Shown piece by piece: positions 16,700 through 27,491 of a DNA stretch of 64,000 nucleotides. Location of the stretch: positions 1-64,000 of the forward strand of contig NZ_ANNV01000164.1 in NCBI RefSeq assembly GCF_000346755.1, in the 5' to 3' direction. The notes below the pieces were generated by a model. It did not search any database and was not told the DNA's origin. It was given only the letters and a program-made list of their open reading frames with translations. Origin of the DNA: Pseudomonas sp. CBZ-4 (GTDB lineage: Bacteria; Pseudomonadota; Gammaproteobacteria; Pseudomonadales; Pseudomonadaceae). A program made the translations under genes and the position numbers. How positions within the stretch are numbered: the stretch's first letter is position 1; each line of letters opens with the position of its first letter.

Positions 16700-17650
16700 T
16701 TATTTGGGAACGACGGTGATCCACCAGGGGAGCGGGCTGTCGAGGCGAATCGGCAGCGCGGCTTGCAGCAGGTGCAAGGCGTGGTCGCTGTCCTTGAGCG
16801 GGAACGAACCCATCACCGGCAACTGCGCCACCGCCGGATCACAGCCGAGGTGGCCGGGGCTGTAGCGGTTGAGTTCGGCGATCAGTTGGCCCAGCGGCAG
16901 GTTGTCGGCCAGCAGCACGCCGTGGCTCCAGGCTTCACGGGCGGGGGACGCGGTGGCGGTACTGTCGATGTGTTCGCGGGTAAACCACACTTGCTGGCCG
17001 GCTTCGATAATACGCACTGGCCCGTCGAGGGTGCTGACCTGCACGCGGCCGTCGAAGACGTTGAGTTGGGTGCGGTGTTCGGTGTGCAGCACACTGAACC
17101 GCGTGCCCAGCGCTTGCAGGCGACCGTGTTCGGTGTCCACCAGGAACGGCCGGTGGGCGTCCTTCGCGGTGTCGATCAGCACCTCGCCAAAGCGCAGCTG
17201 CAACAGGCGTTGGGCGCTATCGAAGCGCACATCCAGCGCCGTCAACGCGTTGAGCCACACATGGCTGCCGTCGGCCAGCAACGCATCGCGGGTTTCGCCT
17301 CGGGTGGTGGCGTAGTCCGCGCTCCAACCGCCCACCCGCCGGGGCAGGGCGGTGTTGCGCCAGGCGCCCCAGGCCAGTGTCGAACCGCCGCACAGCACGA
17401 GCAAAGTCTTGAGGGTTTGCCGACGGGAACTGCGCAAGGCCCGGCCGGCGCTTTGCGGTTGCTCCAGCAGCGGCGCAAAGCGTTGGCTGACGCGCTCCAC
17501 ATACTGCCAGGCGGCCAAGTGCTCGGGGTTCTGCACAACCCAGGCCTGCCAGCGCAGCTGTTCCTGGGCGCTGCCTGGGGCCTGCAAGCGCACGTACCAT
17601 TGCGCCGCCTGTTCCAGGCTGGCATGGCTGAGTGTGCCGGGGGTGGTCAT
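16700..17650 (-). CDS. FecR-type anti-sigma/transducer protein
   Basis: This 316-residue inner-membrane protein relays the signal from the loaded receptor to the sigma factor. It has an N-terminal cytosolic FecR domain (AAQWYVRLQAPGSAQEQLRW, WQAW), one membrane segment near residue 80 (LLVLCGGSTLAWGAW), the periplasmic FecR domain (TTRGETRDALLADGSHVWLN), and a C-terminal STN-like part. ATG 17650 overlaps the sigma gene stop in a four-base ATGA, so the two are coupled. The receptor gene follows after 98 bases, where a sigma-dependent promoter is expected; I could not define it. Confidence 0.93.
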   Translation of the reverse strand: MTTPGTLSHASLEQAAQWYVRLQAPGSAQEQLRWQAWVVQNPEHLAAWQYVERVSQRFAPLLEQPQSAGRALRSSRRQTLKTLLVLCGGSTLAWGAWRNTALPRRVGGWSADYATTRGETRDALLADGSHVWLNALTALDVRFDSAQRLLQLRFGEVLIDTAKDAHRPFLVDTEHGRLQALGTRFSVLHTEHRTQLNVFDGRVQVSTLDGPVRIIEAGQQVWFTREHIDSTATASPAREAWSHGVLLADNLPLGQLIAELNRYSPGHLGCDPAVAQLPVMGSFPLKDSDHALHLLQAALPIRLDSPLPWWITVVPK

Positions 17651-18168
17651 TGCACCAGCATCCCGTCCAGTTCGGCTTCGAGGATCGCGCAGTGCAGCAG
17701 GGCCTGGGCCATGTATTTCTTGACCATGCGCTCGCCCACGCCCAGCTGTTCGCCAATCTGCTGGTAGCGCAGGCCGTGGAGCTGGGCGAGCAGGAAGGCT
17801 TCTCTGACATTCTTCGGCAGGCGCGCAAGCATGGCGTCCACTTCGTAGAGGGTCTCGACGATGATCGCGCGCTGTTCCGGTGACGGCTGCGTGTCTTGCG
17901 GGCGCAGGGCCAGGCTGTCGAGCCAGGCTTTTTCCAGTTGGCGACGGCGCCAGTGATCGATGCACAAACCCCGGGCGATGGTGGCCAGGTAGGAGCGCTG
18001 GCGCAGGTGATCGGTCTCGCTGGGTGGGCGGTTGAGGATGCGGATGAAGGTGTCATGGGCCAGGTCGGCGGCATCCCAGCGGTCATTCAGGCGCCGGCGC
18101 AACAGGCCGAGCAGCCAGCTGTGGTGGGTGCCGTAGAGGTGGGTGAAAGAGGTCGACACAATATCCAT
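17647..18168 (-). CDS. FecI-type ECF sigma factor
   Basis: This 173-residue iron-starvation sigma factor has region 2 (ADLAHDTFIRIL) and region 4 (LPKNVREAFLLAQLHGLRYQ, then IGEQLGVGERMVKKYMAQAL). ATG 18168 begins a standard FecI N-terminus (MDIVSTSFTHLYGTHHSWL). Upstream DNA contains AT-rich stretches (18191-18203 and 18236-18246) that loosely resemble Fur half-sites; Fur control is expected for the family but not demonstrated. It is the first gene of the fecI-fecR-receptor set. Confidence 0.92.
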   Translation of the reverse strand: MDIVSTSFTHLYGTHHSWLLGLLRRRLNDRWDAADLAHDTFIRILNRPPSETDHLRQRSYLATIARGLCIDHWRRRQLEKAWLDSLALRPQDTQPSPEQRAIIVETLYEVDAMLARLPKNVREAFLLAQLHGLRYQQIGEQLGVGERMVKKYMAQALLHCAILEAELDGMLVQ

Positions 18169-18272
18169 CCAGCGCAAAAAGGATTGGCGTAAATAAGAAT
18201 TGGTCGCGATTAAAGCAAAGGGCGCGGGTGCGCGCAAATGATATTGGGAGGCTTGGGCGGTCACGGTCAAAT

Positions 18273-18359
18273 GTGGGAGCGGGCTTGCCCGCGATGGCGT
18301 CCTGTCAGTGCCGAATCTATCGACTGACACACTGCAATCGCGGGCAAGCCCGCTCCCAC
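18273..18359. repeat. REPIN 1 (GCGGGCTTGCCCGC type)
   Basis: Two REP sequences in inverted orientation have 23-base perfectly complementary arms (18273-18295 and 18337-18359) that begin GTGGGAGC and carry the core GCGGGCTTGCCCGC. The 41-base centre includes a further TGTCAGT/ACTGACA pair. It lies between fecI and the 3' end of nppD. Such elements are mobilised by RAYT transposases; none is encoded in this window. Confidence 0.95.
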
Positions 18360-18393
18360 CATTGACCGTGCCCACATTTTGAATTGTGTTGTA

Positions 18394-19995
<1,602 letters not shown>

Positions 19996-19996
19996 C

Positions 19997-21016
19997 TCAT
20001 TTCCTCGGGTCGAAGGCATCGCGAGCGGACTCGCCGATAAACACCAGCAGGCTCAACATGATCGCCAGCACGGCAAAGGCACTCATGCCCAGCCACGGCG
20101 CTTGCAGGTTGGATTTGCCCTGGGCCACCAGTTCGCCCAGGGACGGCGAGCCGGCCGGCAAGCCAAAGCCGAGGAAATCCAGGGCGGTGAGGGTGCCGAT
20201 GGCGCCGGTGAGGATGAAGGGCATGAAGGTCATGGTCGAGACCATCGCGTTGGGCAGGATATGGCGGAACATGATCGCGCCGTTCTGCATGCCCAGCGCC
20301 CGTGCCGCGCGCACGTACTCGAGGTTGCGCCCGCGCAGGAACTCGGCGCGCACCACGTCCACCAGGCTCATCCACGAGAACAGCAGCATGATCCCCAGCA
20401 GCCACCAGAAATTGGGCTGCACGAAGCTGGCAAGGATGATCAACAGGTACAACACCGGCAAGCCGGACCAGATCTCCAGGAAGCGCTGCCCGGCCAGGTC
20501 GACCCAGCCGCCGTAAAAGCCCTGCAAGGCGCCGGCGATCACGCCGATGATCGAGCTGAGCACGGTGAGCGTCAGGGCAAACAGCACCGACACGCGGAAG
20601 CCATAGATCACCCGCGCGAGCACGTCGCGGCCCTGGTCATCGGTGCCCAGCAGGTTGACCGAGGACGGCGGCGCGGGCGCCGGTACTTTCAGGTCGTAGT
20701 TGATGCTCTGGTAGCTGAACGGGATGGGCGCCCACAAGGTCCAGGCGTCCTTGGCCTTGAGCAGCTCCTGGATATACGGGCTCTTGTAGTTGGCCTCCAG
20801 GGGGAACTCGCCGCCAAAGGTGGTTTCCGGGTAGCGCTTGAGCGCGGGGAAGTACCAGTCGCCGTCGAAGTGCACGGCCAGGGGCTTGTCATTGGCGATC
20901 AACTCCGCGCCCAGGCTGAGCACGAACAGGATCAGGAACAGCCACAGCGACCACCAGCCACGTTTGTTGGCCTTGAACCGCTCGAACCGGCGGCGATTGA
21001 GGGGGGATAGATTCAT
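19997..21016 (-). CDS. nppC: Peptide ABC transporter permease NppC
   Basis: This 339-residue inner-membrane permease resembles E. coli YejE. It has an N-terminal membrane segment (WWSLWLFLILFVLSLGAELI), a periplasmic insert of about 100 residues, and a C-terminal bundle with the EAA-type loop (EYVRAARALGMQNGAIMFRHILPN in spirit, around residues 235-255). It is the third to fourth gene of a tightly packed operon, one base from nppB and one base from nppD. Confidence 0.9.
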   Translation of the reverse strand: MNLSPLNRRRFERFKANKRGWWSLWLFLILFVLSLGAELIANDKPLAVHFDGDWYFPALKRYPETTFGGEFPLEANYKSPYIQELLKAKDAWTLWAPIPFSYQSINYDLKVPAPAPPSSVNLLGTDDQGRDVLARVIYGFRVSVLFALTLTVLSSIIGVIAGALQGFYGGWVDLAGQRFLEIWSGLPVLYLLIILASFVQPNFWWLLGIMLLFSWMSLVDVVRAEFLRGRNLEYVRAARALGMQNGAIMFRHILPNAMVSTMTFMPFILTGAIGTLTALDFLGFGLPAGSPSLGELVAQGKSNLQAPWLGMSAFAVLAIMLSLLVFIGESARDAFDPRK

Positions 21017-21017
21017 C

Positions 21018-22091
21018 TCAATGCTCCCGGCTGGCGAAGTCGATGCGCGGATCGACCAGGGTGTAGGTGAGGTCGCCGATCAGTTTCACGATCAGCCCCA
21101 GCAGGGTGAAGATAAACAGCGTGCCGAACACCACCGGGTAGTCGCGGTTGATCGCGGCTTCAAAGCTCATCAGGCCGAGGCCGTCGAGGGAGAAGATCAC
21201 TTCCACCAGCAGCGAGCCGGTGAAGAAGATACCGATAAAGGCCGACGGGAAGCCGGCGATCACCAGCAGCATCGCGTTGCGAAACACATGGCCGTAGAGC
21301 ACGCGGTGGTTGGTCAGGCCCTTGGCCTTGGCGGTGACCACGTATTGCTTGTTGATCTCGTCGAGAAAGCTGTTCTTGGTCAACAGGGTCATGGTGGCGA
21401 AGTTGCCGATCACCAACGCGGTGATAGGCAGCGCCAGGTGCCAGAAGTAATCGAGGATCTTGCCGCCCCAGCTCAGCTCGTCGAAGTTGTTGGAGGTGAG
21501 CCCGCGCAACGGGAACCAGTCGAAATAACTGCCGCCGGCAAACACCACGATCAGCAGGATGGCGAACAGGAACGCCGGGATCGCATAACCGACGATGATT
21601 GCCGAACTGGTCCACACGTCGAAGTGGCTGCCATGGCGCGTGGCCTTGGCGATGCCGAGGGGGATCGACACGAGGTACATGATCAGCGTGCTCCATAACC
21701 CGAGGGAGATGGACACCGGCATCTTTTCCTTGATCAGGTCGATGACCTTGGCGTCACGGAAGAAGCTGTCGCCGAAATCCAGGCGGGCGTAGTTCTTGAC
21801 CATGATCCACAAGCGTTCCGGCGCCGACTTGTCGAAGCCGTACATCTTCTCGATTTCCTTGATCAGCGCCGGGTCCAGGCCCTGGGCGCCACGGTAGCTG
21901 GAACCGGCCACCGCCACTTCGGCACCGCCGCCAGCGATGCGGCTGGTGGCGCCGTCGAAGCCTTCGAGCTTGGCGATCATCTGCTCCACCGGGCCACCGG
22001 GGGCGGCCTGGATGATGATGAAGTTGATCAGCAAGATCCCGAACAGCGTGGGGATGATCAGCAACAGGCGGCGAAAGATATAGGCCAGCAT
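21018..22091 (-). CDS. nppB: Peptide ABC transporter permease NppB
   Basis: This 357-residue permease resembles E. coli YejB and DppB-type proteins. It begins MLAYIFRRLLLIIPTLFGIL and carries the family EAA loop (VTAKAKGLTNHRVLYGHVFR). An insert around residues 50-85 (GGGAEVAVAGSSYRG) is typical of the YejB branch. It pairs with NppC to form the channel. ATG 22091 directly abuts the nppA2 stop codon. Confidence 0.91.
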   Translation of the reverse strand: MLAYIFRRLLLIIPTLFGILLINFIIIQAAPGGPVEQMIAKLEGFDGATSRIAGGGAEVAVAGSSYRGAQGLDPALIKEIEKMYGFDKSAPERLWIMVKNYARLDFGDSFFRDAKVIDLIKEKMPVSISLGLWSTLIMYLVSIPLGIAKATRHGSHFDVWTSSAIIVGYAIPAFLFAILLIVVFAGGSYFDWFPLRGLTSNNFDELSWGGKILDYFWHLALPITALVIGNFATMTLLTKNSFLDEINKQYVVTAKAKGLTNHRVLYGHVFRNAMLLVIAGFPSAFIGIFFTGSLLVEVIFSLDGLGLMSFEAAINRDYPVVFGTLFIFTLLGLIVKLIGDLTYTLVDPRIDFASREH

Positions 22092-23924
22092 TTAATCGCC
22101 TCCGCTCGCCGGGTCGGCGCTCGTCTGGGGGGGAACCGGCGGTTGCACATTCGGCTTGCTCCACCAGGTGGAGATGCCGACGTCGTACAACGGCGAAACC
22201 TTTGGATGGCCGAGGTTGTTCCAATAGGCCACGCGGAAGGTCTTGATGTGCCAGTTGGGGATCACGTAGTAGCCAAACTGCAGTACACGGTCCAGGGCCT
22301 TGGCGTGGGCGATCAGGCTGACACGCGTATCGGAATCGATCAGTTGCTCCACCAGTTGATCGACGGCCGGGTCTTTGAGGCCCATATAGTTGCGGCTGCC
22401 GGGCTTGTCGGCGCTGGTGGACTTCCAGAACTCGCGCTGTTCGTTACCCGGCGACGACGATTGCGGGAAGCTGCCCACCACCATGTCGAAGTCCCGCGAG
22501 CGCAGGCGGTTGATGAACTGGGACACATCGACCCGGCGAATCACCAGGTCGATGCCCAAGTCGGCGAGGTTGCGCTTGAACGGCAGCAGGATACGTTCGA
22601 ACTCGGTCTGGGCCAGCAGGAACTCGATGGTCACGGGTTTGCCGGTGGTATCGACCATCTTGTCGTCGACGATCTTCCAGCCGGCCTCCTGCAACAACTG
22701 GTAGGCCTCGCGCTGCTGGGCGCGGATCATGCCGCTGCCGTCGGTCTTGGCCGGGGCGAAGGCTTCCGTGAAGACTTGCGGCGGGATCTTCTCGCGCAGC
22801 GGTTCAAGGATTGCCAACTCGTCCGGGCCGGGCAGGCCGGTGGCGGCCATGTCGGAGTTTTCGAAGTAGCTGCGGGTGCGGGTGTAGGCACCGTTGAACA
22901 GTTGCTTGTTGCTCCACTCAAAATCCAGCAACAGGCTGATGGCCTTGCGCACACGCACGTCTTCGAACATCGGCTTGCGCACGTTGAATACAAAGCCCTG
23001 CATCCCCGTGGGGTTGCCGTTCGGGATCTCTTCCTTAACCAGGCGACCTTCGGCCACCGCCGGCACGTTATAGGCATTGGCCCAATTCTTCGCGCTGAAC
23101 TCGGCCCAGTAGTCGAACTGGCCGGCCTTGAGCGCCTCCAGCGCCACGGTGGCGTCGCGGTAGTAGTCGGTGATGCGCTGGTCGAAGTTGTAGAGGCCCT
23201 TGTTGATCGGCAGGTCCTTGCCCCAATAGTCCTTGACCCGCTCGTACCGCACCGAACGCCCGGCCTTGACCTCGGCCACCTGGTAGGGACCGCTGCCCAG
23301 CGGGAATTCCAGGTTGCCCTTGTTGAAGTCGCGCGTGGCCCACCAGTGTTTCGGCAATACCGGCAATTGGCCGAGGATCAGCGGCAATTCGCGGTTGTTG
23401 GTGCGCTTGAACTTGAACAGCACGCGCAGCGGGTCTTCGGCGATCACTTCGTCCACATCGGCGTAGTAGGTGCGATAGAGCGGGGTGCCGTCCTTGATCA
23501 GCGTCTCGAAGCTGAACACCACGTCGTCGGCGCGCATCGGGTGGCCGTCGTGGAAACGCGCTTCGGGGCGCAGGTAGAAGCGCACCCAGCTGTTGTCCGG
23601 GGCCTTTTCGATCTTGCCGGCCACCAGGCCGTATTCGGTGAAGGGTTCGTCGAGGCTTTGGGTGGCGAGGGTGTCGTAGATCAGGCCGATATTGTCGGCG
23701 GGCACGCCTTTGCTGATAAACGGGTTGAAGCTGTCAAAGCCGGTCAGGCTGGATTCGCGGAAGGTGCCGCCCTTGGGTGCGTCGGGGTTGACGTAGTCGG
23801 TGTGCTTGAAGTTGGCGGGGTATTTGGGCGGTTCGTTGTACAGCGTCAGCGCATGTTGCGGGGCGGCGTGGGCCAGGTTGCACAGCAGAAGGCTGGCGAT
23901 CAATGCGTTGCGCACATACGTCAT
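22092..23924 (-). CDS. nppA2: Peptide-binding protein NppA2 (YejA-like)
   Basis: This 610-residue periplasmic binding protein has a signal peptide (about residues 1-22, ending LAHA) and the family 5 solute-binding fold, with YPANFKHTDYVNPDAPKGGT and YFLRPEARFHDG-type signatures. ATG 23924 was chosen because it starts the signal peptide and overlaps the nppA1 stop in an ATGA. Two binding proteins in tandem sharing one permease is the NppA1/NppA2 arrangement, known from P. aeruginosa for uptake of peptidyl-nucleoside antibiotics and peptides. Confidence 0.9.
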   Translation of the reverse strand: MTYVRNALIASLLLCNLAHAAPQHALTLYNEPPKYPANFKHTDYVNPDAPKGGTFRESSLTGFDSFNPFISKGVPADNIGLIYDTLATQSLDEPFTEYGLVAGKIEKAPDNSWVRFYLRPEARFHDGHPMRADDVVFSFETLIKDGTPLYRTYYADVDEVIAEDPLRVLFKFKRTNNRELPLILGQLPVLPKHWWATRDFNKGNLEFPLGSGPYQVAEVKAGRSVRYERVKDYWGKDLPINKGLYNFDQRITDYYRDATVALEALKAGQFDYWAEFSAKNWANAYNVPAVAEGRLVKEEIPNGNPTGMQGFVFNVRKPMFEDVRVRKAISLLLDFEWSNKQLFNGAYTRTRSYFENSDMAATGLPGPDELAILEPLREKIPPQVFTEAFAPAKTDGSGMIRAQQREAYQLLQEAGWKIVDDKMVDTTGKPVTIEFLLAQTEFERILLPFKRNLADLGIDLVIRRVDVSQFINRLRSRDFDMVVGSFPQSSSPGNEQREFWKSTSADKPGSRNYMGLKDPAVDQLVEQLIDSDTRVSLIAHAKALDRVLQFGYYVIPNWHIKTFRVAYWNNLGHPKVSPLYDVGISTWWSKPNVQPPVPPQTSADPASGGD

Positions 23925-25750
23925 TGGGCTTTCTCCGAAGCTTTCAGCCACCATGCGCTCAGGCCCAGGCTGTAGGGCGGCGTGGTGACAAAGGCGAACC
24001 GGTTGCGGTACGCCAAGCGATGATAGTTGAGGTACCAGTTGGGAATGCTGTAGTGCTGCCACAACAGCACCCGGTCAAGGGCGCGGCCGGCGGCCAGTTG
24101 GGCGTCGCGGGTCTGCGCCGCGAGCAGTTGTTCCAGCAGGTGGTCGACAATCGGGTTGGCGATGCCTGCGTAGTTCTTGCTGCCCTTGATCGCGGCCTGG
24201 CTGGAGTGGAAGTACTGCCACTGCTCAAGGCCGGGGCTCAGGGTCTGGTTGAGGGTGATCAGGATCATGTCGTAGTCGAATTGATCCAGGCGCTGCTTGT
24301 ACTGGGCGCGGTCAACGGTGCGCAGGCGCGCGTCGATGCCGATGCTGATCAGGTTCTCGACATAGGGCTGCAGGATGCGCTCCAGGTTCGGGTTGACCAG
24401 CAGGATCTCGAAGCGCAGCGGTTGCCCGTCACTGTTAAGCAGGCGTTGGCCGGACAGCTTCCAGCCGGCCTCGCCAAGCAGGGCCAGGGCGCGGCGCATC
24501 GTCTCGCGCGGGATGCCACGGCCGTCGGTCTGCGGCAGGCTGAAGGGCTGGGTGAACAGGTTCACCGGCAACTGGTCGCGGTACGGCGAAAGCAGCAGCC
24601 ATTCATGGCCCAGCGGCACGCCGGTCGCCGAAAATTCGCTGTTGGGGTAATAGCTCAGGGTGCGTTTATAGGCGCTGCTGAACAGGGTGCGGTTGGTCCA
24701 TTCAAAATCGAACATCAGCCCCAGGGCTTCACGCACCTTGGTCTGGCTAAACGTGGGCCGGCGCGTGTTCATGAACAGGCCTTGGCTCTGTGTGGGGATC
24801 TGGTGGGCGATTTGCGCCTTGATCACCTCGCCACGGTTGACCGCCGGGAAGTTGTAGCCGGTCGCCCAGTTCTTCGCCTGGTGCTCGATATAGATGTCGA
24901 ATTCGCCGGCCTTGAAGGCCTCGAAGGCCACATCGCTGTCGCGGTAGAACTCCACTTCGACCTTGTCGTAGTTATAGAAGCCCTGGTTGACCGGCAGGTC
25001 CTTGCCCCAATAATCCTTGACCCGTTCGAACACCAGTTGCCGACCCGGGGTGACTTTGGTCACACGGTACGGCCCACTGCCCAGTGGCGGTTCGAAGGTG
25101 GTGGCCTTGAAGTCGCGGTCTTTCCAGTAGTGCTGGGGCAACACCGGCAACTCGCCCAGGCGCAGGATCAGCAACGGGTTGCCGGCACGCTTGAAGACAA
25201 AGCGGATGCGGTGCCGGTTGAGCACATCGACCCGCGCCACCTCTTGCAGGTTGGTGCGGTACTGCGGGTGGCCCTCGGTCAGCAGGGTGCGATAGGAAAA
25301 GGCCACGTCATTGGCCGTGATCGGCTTGCCATCATGGAAGCGCGCTTCCGGGCGCAGGTTGAACACCACCCAGCTGCGGTCCTCGCTGTACTCCACCGAC
25401 TGCGCGATCAGGCCATAGCTGGACGTGGGTTCATCCCCGGACGGTGCGTACTGGCCAGTACCGACCATCAACGGCTCGTTCAGCTCATTGACGCCGTATT
25501 GCAGGAAATTGGGCGTGGAAACCGGGCTGGAGCCCTTGAAGGTGTAGGGGTTGAGCGTGTCGAAGGTGCCAAATGCCATGACCCGCAAGGTCCCGCCTTT
25601 CGGCGCTGCAGGGTTTACCCAATCGAAGTGGGTGAATTTGGCCGGGTACTTGAGCACGCCGAACTGCGTATAACCGTGGCTCTCGGTAATGGTCGCGTTC
25701 GCGGTAAAGCTCAAGGCCAGACTTATTAGTAGAAGGAGGGGACGCTTCAA
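23921..25750 (-). CDS. nppA1: Peptide-binding protein NppA1 (YejA-like)
   Basis: This 609-residue paralogue of the next gene shares the YPAKFTHFDWVNPAAPKGGT block and the VFNLRPEARFHDGKPI region. The start is a TTG at 25750, giving a good signal peptide (MKRPLLLLISLALSFTANA); no in-frame ATG lies upstream before a stop. It is first in the nppA1-A2-B-C-D operon, so a promoter must lie between it and the REPIN at 25869. A weak TTG start on the first gene is unusual and may set low expression. Confidence 0.88.
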   Translation of the reverse strand: MKRPLLLLISLALSFTANATITESHGYTQFGVLKYPAKFTHFDWVNPAAPKGGTLRVMAFGTFDTLNPYTFKGSSPVSTPNFLQYGVNELNEPLMVGTGQYAPSGDEPTSSYGLIAQSVEYSEDRSWVVFNLRPEARFHDGKPITANDVAFSYRTLLTEGHPQYRTNLQEVARVDVLNRHRIRFVFKRAGNPLLILRLGELPVLPQHYWKDRDFKATTFEPPLGSGPYRVTKVTPGRQLVFERVKDYWGKDLPVNQGFYNYDKVEVEFYRDSDVAFEAFKAGEFDIYIEHQAKNWATGYNFPAVNRGEVIKAQIAHQIPTQSQGLFMNTRRPTFSQTKVREALGLMFDFEWTNRTLFSSAYKRTLSYYPNSEFSATGVPLGHEWLLLSPYRDQLPVNLFTQPFSLPQTDGRGIPRETMRRALALLGEAGWKLSGQRLLNSDGQPLRFEILLVNPNLERILQPYVENLISIGIDARLRTVDRAQYKQRLDQFDYDMILITLNQTLSPGLEQWQYFHSSQAAIKGSKNYAGIANPIVDHLLEQLLAAQTRDAQLAAGRALDRVLLWQHYSIPNWYLNYHRLAYRNRFAFVTTPPYSLGLSAWWLKASEKAQ

Positions 25751-25868
25751 GTCAGAGATCCGATCCAGGCGGCTTGGGCTTTATGATCGGTACAGTAACA
25801 GCTTGTTCCGGTTGGAAAAAGGTTGTTGGCAAGGAGGGCGAGGGGCTTGAACCATGGGAAAAGCAAAT

Positions 25869-25953
25869 GTGGGAGCTGGCTTGCCTGCGATGGCTTCACC
25901 TCGGTATATCTGAAGCACCGAGTCGATGCCATCGCAGGCAAGCCAGCTCCCAC
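25869..25953. repeat. REPIN 2 (GCTGGCTTGCCTGC type)
   Basis: Two inverted REPs with 26-base perfectly complementary arms (25869-25894 and 25928-25953), core GCTGGCTTGCCTGC, lie between mltD and nppA1. The sequence type differs from REPIN 1 at the paired core positions while the stem is conserved. Confidence 0.95.
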
Positions 25954-25986
25954 ACAAGTCAGCGTTCACAGAGTCAGTAGGCAGGT

Positions 25987-27393
25987 TTAACGCGGCCCGG
26001 AAACCACCAGCATCTGCCCAGGCTTCAAGGCCTGGCCAGTACGCGGGTTCCAGCGCTTGAGATGTTGCATCTCGACGTTGAAACGCTTGGCGACGATGTA
26101 CAGCGAGTCGCCTTTCTGCACCTTGTATTGCACGGGTTTCTTGCTGGCCGCGAGCTTGCGCGTGTCCTGCATCACCAGGGTCTGGCCGACCTTGAGCTGC
26201 TGGCCATTGAGCTTGTTCCAGCGTTGCAGGTCATGCACATCGACCTTGTTGGCCTTGGCGATCAGCGTCAGGTTGTCGCCACTGCGCACCTTGTAGCTGC
26301 GGCTGCGCCCGGCAACGGCCTTGGTTTCAACTTCGTCGAACACCGGCTTTTTCGGGCGCATGCTCAGCAGCTCTTCCGGCTTCATCGTCGAAAGGGTGCT
26401 GGTCAGCAATTGCGCCTTGGAGGTTGGTACCAGCAGGTGCTGGGGGCCATCCAGGGTGGTGCGTTGCTTCAGGGCCGGGTTGAGCTGGAACAGTTCGTCT
26501 TCGTCGATCTCGGCCAGCGCGGCGACCCGGGACAGGTCCATGCTTTGCTTGACTTCAACCACTTCGAAGTACGGCTGGTTGGCAATCGGGTTCAGGTTCA
26601 CGCCGTAGGCTTCGGGCGCCAGCACCACCTGGGACAGCGCCAGGAACTTGGGCACGTAGTCCTTGGTTTCCTGGGGCAGCGGCAGGTTCCAGTAGTCGGT
26701 GGGCAGGCCGAGCTTTTCGTTGCGCTCGATGGCCCGGCTCACCGTGCCTTCGCCGGCGTTATACGCGGCAAGGGCCAGCAACCAGTCGCCGTTGAACATA
26801 TCGTGCAGACGGGTCAGATAGTCCAGGGCAGCGGTGGTGGAGGCGGTGATATCGCGACGACCGTCGTAGGCACGGGTCTGGCGCAGGTTGAAGTAGCGCC
26901 CGGTGGAGGGGATGAATTGCCACAAGCCGACCGCATCGCTGCGCGAATAGGCCATTGGGTTGTAGGCGCTTTCGATCACTGGCAGCAGCGCCAGCTCCAG
27001 GGGCATGTTGCGTTCTTCAAGGCGTTCGACGATGTAGTGAATGTAGAGGCTGCCGCGTTCGCCGGCGTTCTCCAGGAAGGACGGGTTGCTGGCGAACCAC
27101 AGGCGCTGTTGCTCGATGCGCGGGTTGACGCCGACGCCGTCCTGCAATTGAAAGCCCCGGCGCATGCGTTCCCAGACATCCTGGGGCACTTCCGGGGCAG
27201 GCTTCTCTGAGAGCCAGATAACGGGTTTTTGCTTGATCTTGGCAGCAAGATTCGGTTTGGGTTGCACGGTGGATTGTGCAGCGTAATTTGTCGATTGGCA
27301 GCCCGCCAGAGTCGCGGACACAGCCACCGCCACGGCTTGAGCCAGGCGGGTCAATGCGTCTGAAGAGATGGATTTACGAATAGATGACGACAT
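25987..27393 (-). CDS. mltD: Membrane-bound lytic transglycosylase D
   Basis: This 468-residue lipoprotein cleaves peptidoglycan glycan strands non-hydrolytically. It has a lipobox (TLAGC, lipid cysteine near residue 30), a transglycosylase SLT domain (LPVIESAYNPMAYSRSDAVG with the catalytic glutamate, then GLWQFIPSTGRYF and LAAYNAGEGTV), and at least two C-terminal LysM repeats (YKVRSGDNLTLIAK, YKVQKGDSLYIVAK) for glycan binding. I used ATG 27393; a TTG eight codons earlier is possible. It lies next to gloB, as in other pseudomonads. Confidence 0.94.
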   Translation of the reverse strand: MSSSIRKSISSDALTRLAQAVAVAVSATLAGCQSTNYAAQSTVQPKPNLAAKIKQKPVIWLSEKPAPEVPQDVWERMRRGFQLQDGVGVNPRIEQQRLWFASNPSFLENAGERGSLYIHYIVERLEERNMPLELALLPVIESAYNPMAYSRSDAVGLWQFIPSTGRYFNLRQTRAYDGRRDITASTTAALDYLTRLHDMFNGDWLLALAAYNAGEGTVSRAIERNEKLGLPTDYWNLPLPQETKDYVPKFLALSQVVLAPEAYGVNLNPIANQPYFEVVEVKQSMDLSRVAALAEIDEDELFQLNPALKQRTTLDGPQHLLVPTSKAQLLTSTLSTMKPEELLSMRPKKPVFDEVETKAVAGRSRSYKVRSGDNLTLIAKANKVDVHDLQRWNKLNGQQLKVGQTLVMQDTRKLAASKKPVQYKVQKGDSLYIVAKRFNVEMQHLKRWNPRTGQALKPGQMLVVSGPR

Positions 27394-27491
27394 TGGCTGG
27401 AAGTAAGTTCCGGGCAAAAATGTCGGGCGATTCTAGAAAGCGCTTTGGTTCCGGTCAACCATTCAGAAATTACGTATCAGATTGCGTTGCC

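Noticed and set aside
18273..18359. REP pairs as CRISPR repeats or attachment sites
   Set aside because: They are isolated inverted pairs with the known REP core, not evenly spaced direct repeats, and no integrase or cas gene is present.
22143..25729. Two frames of about 610 codons opposite nppA2 and nppA1
   Set aside because: Both are antisense shadows of the binding-protein genes with repetitive Val/Gly/His/Asp composition.
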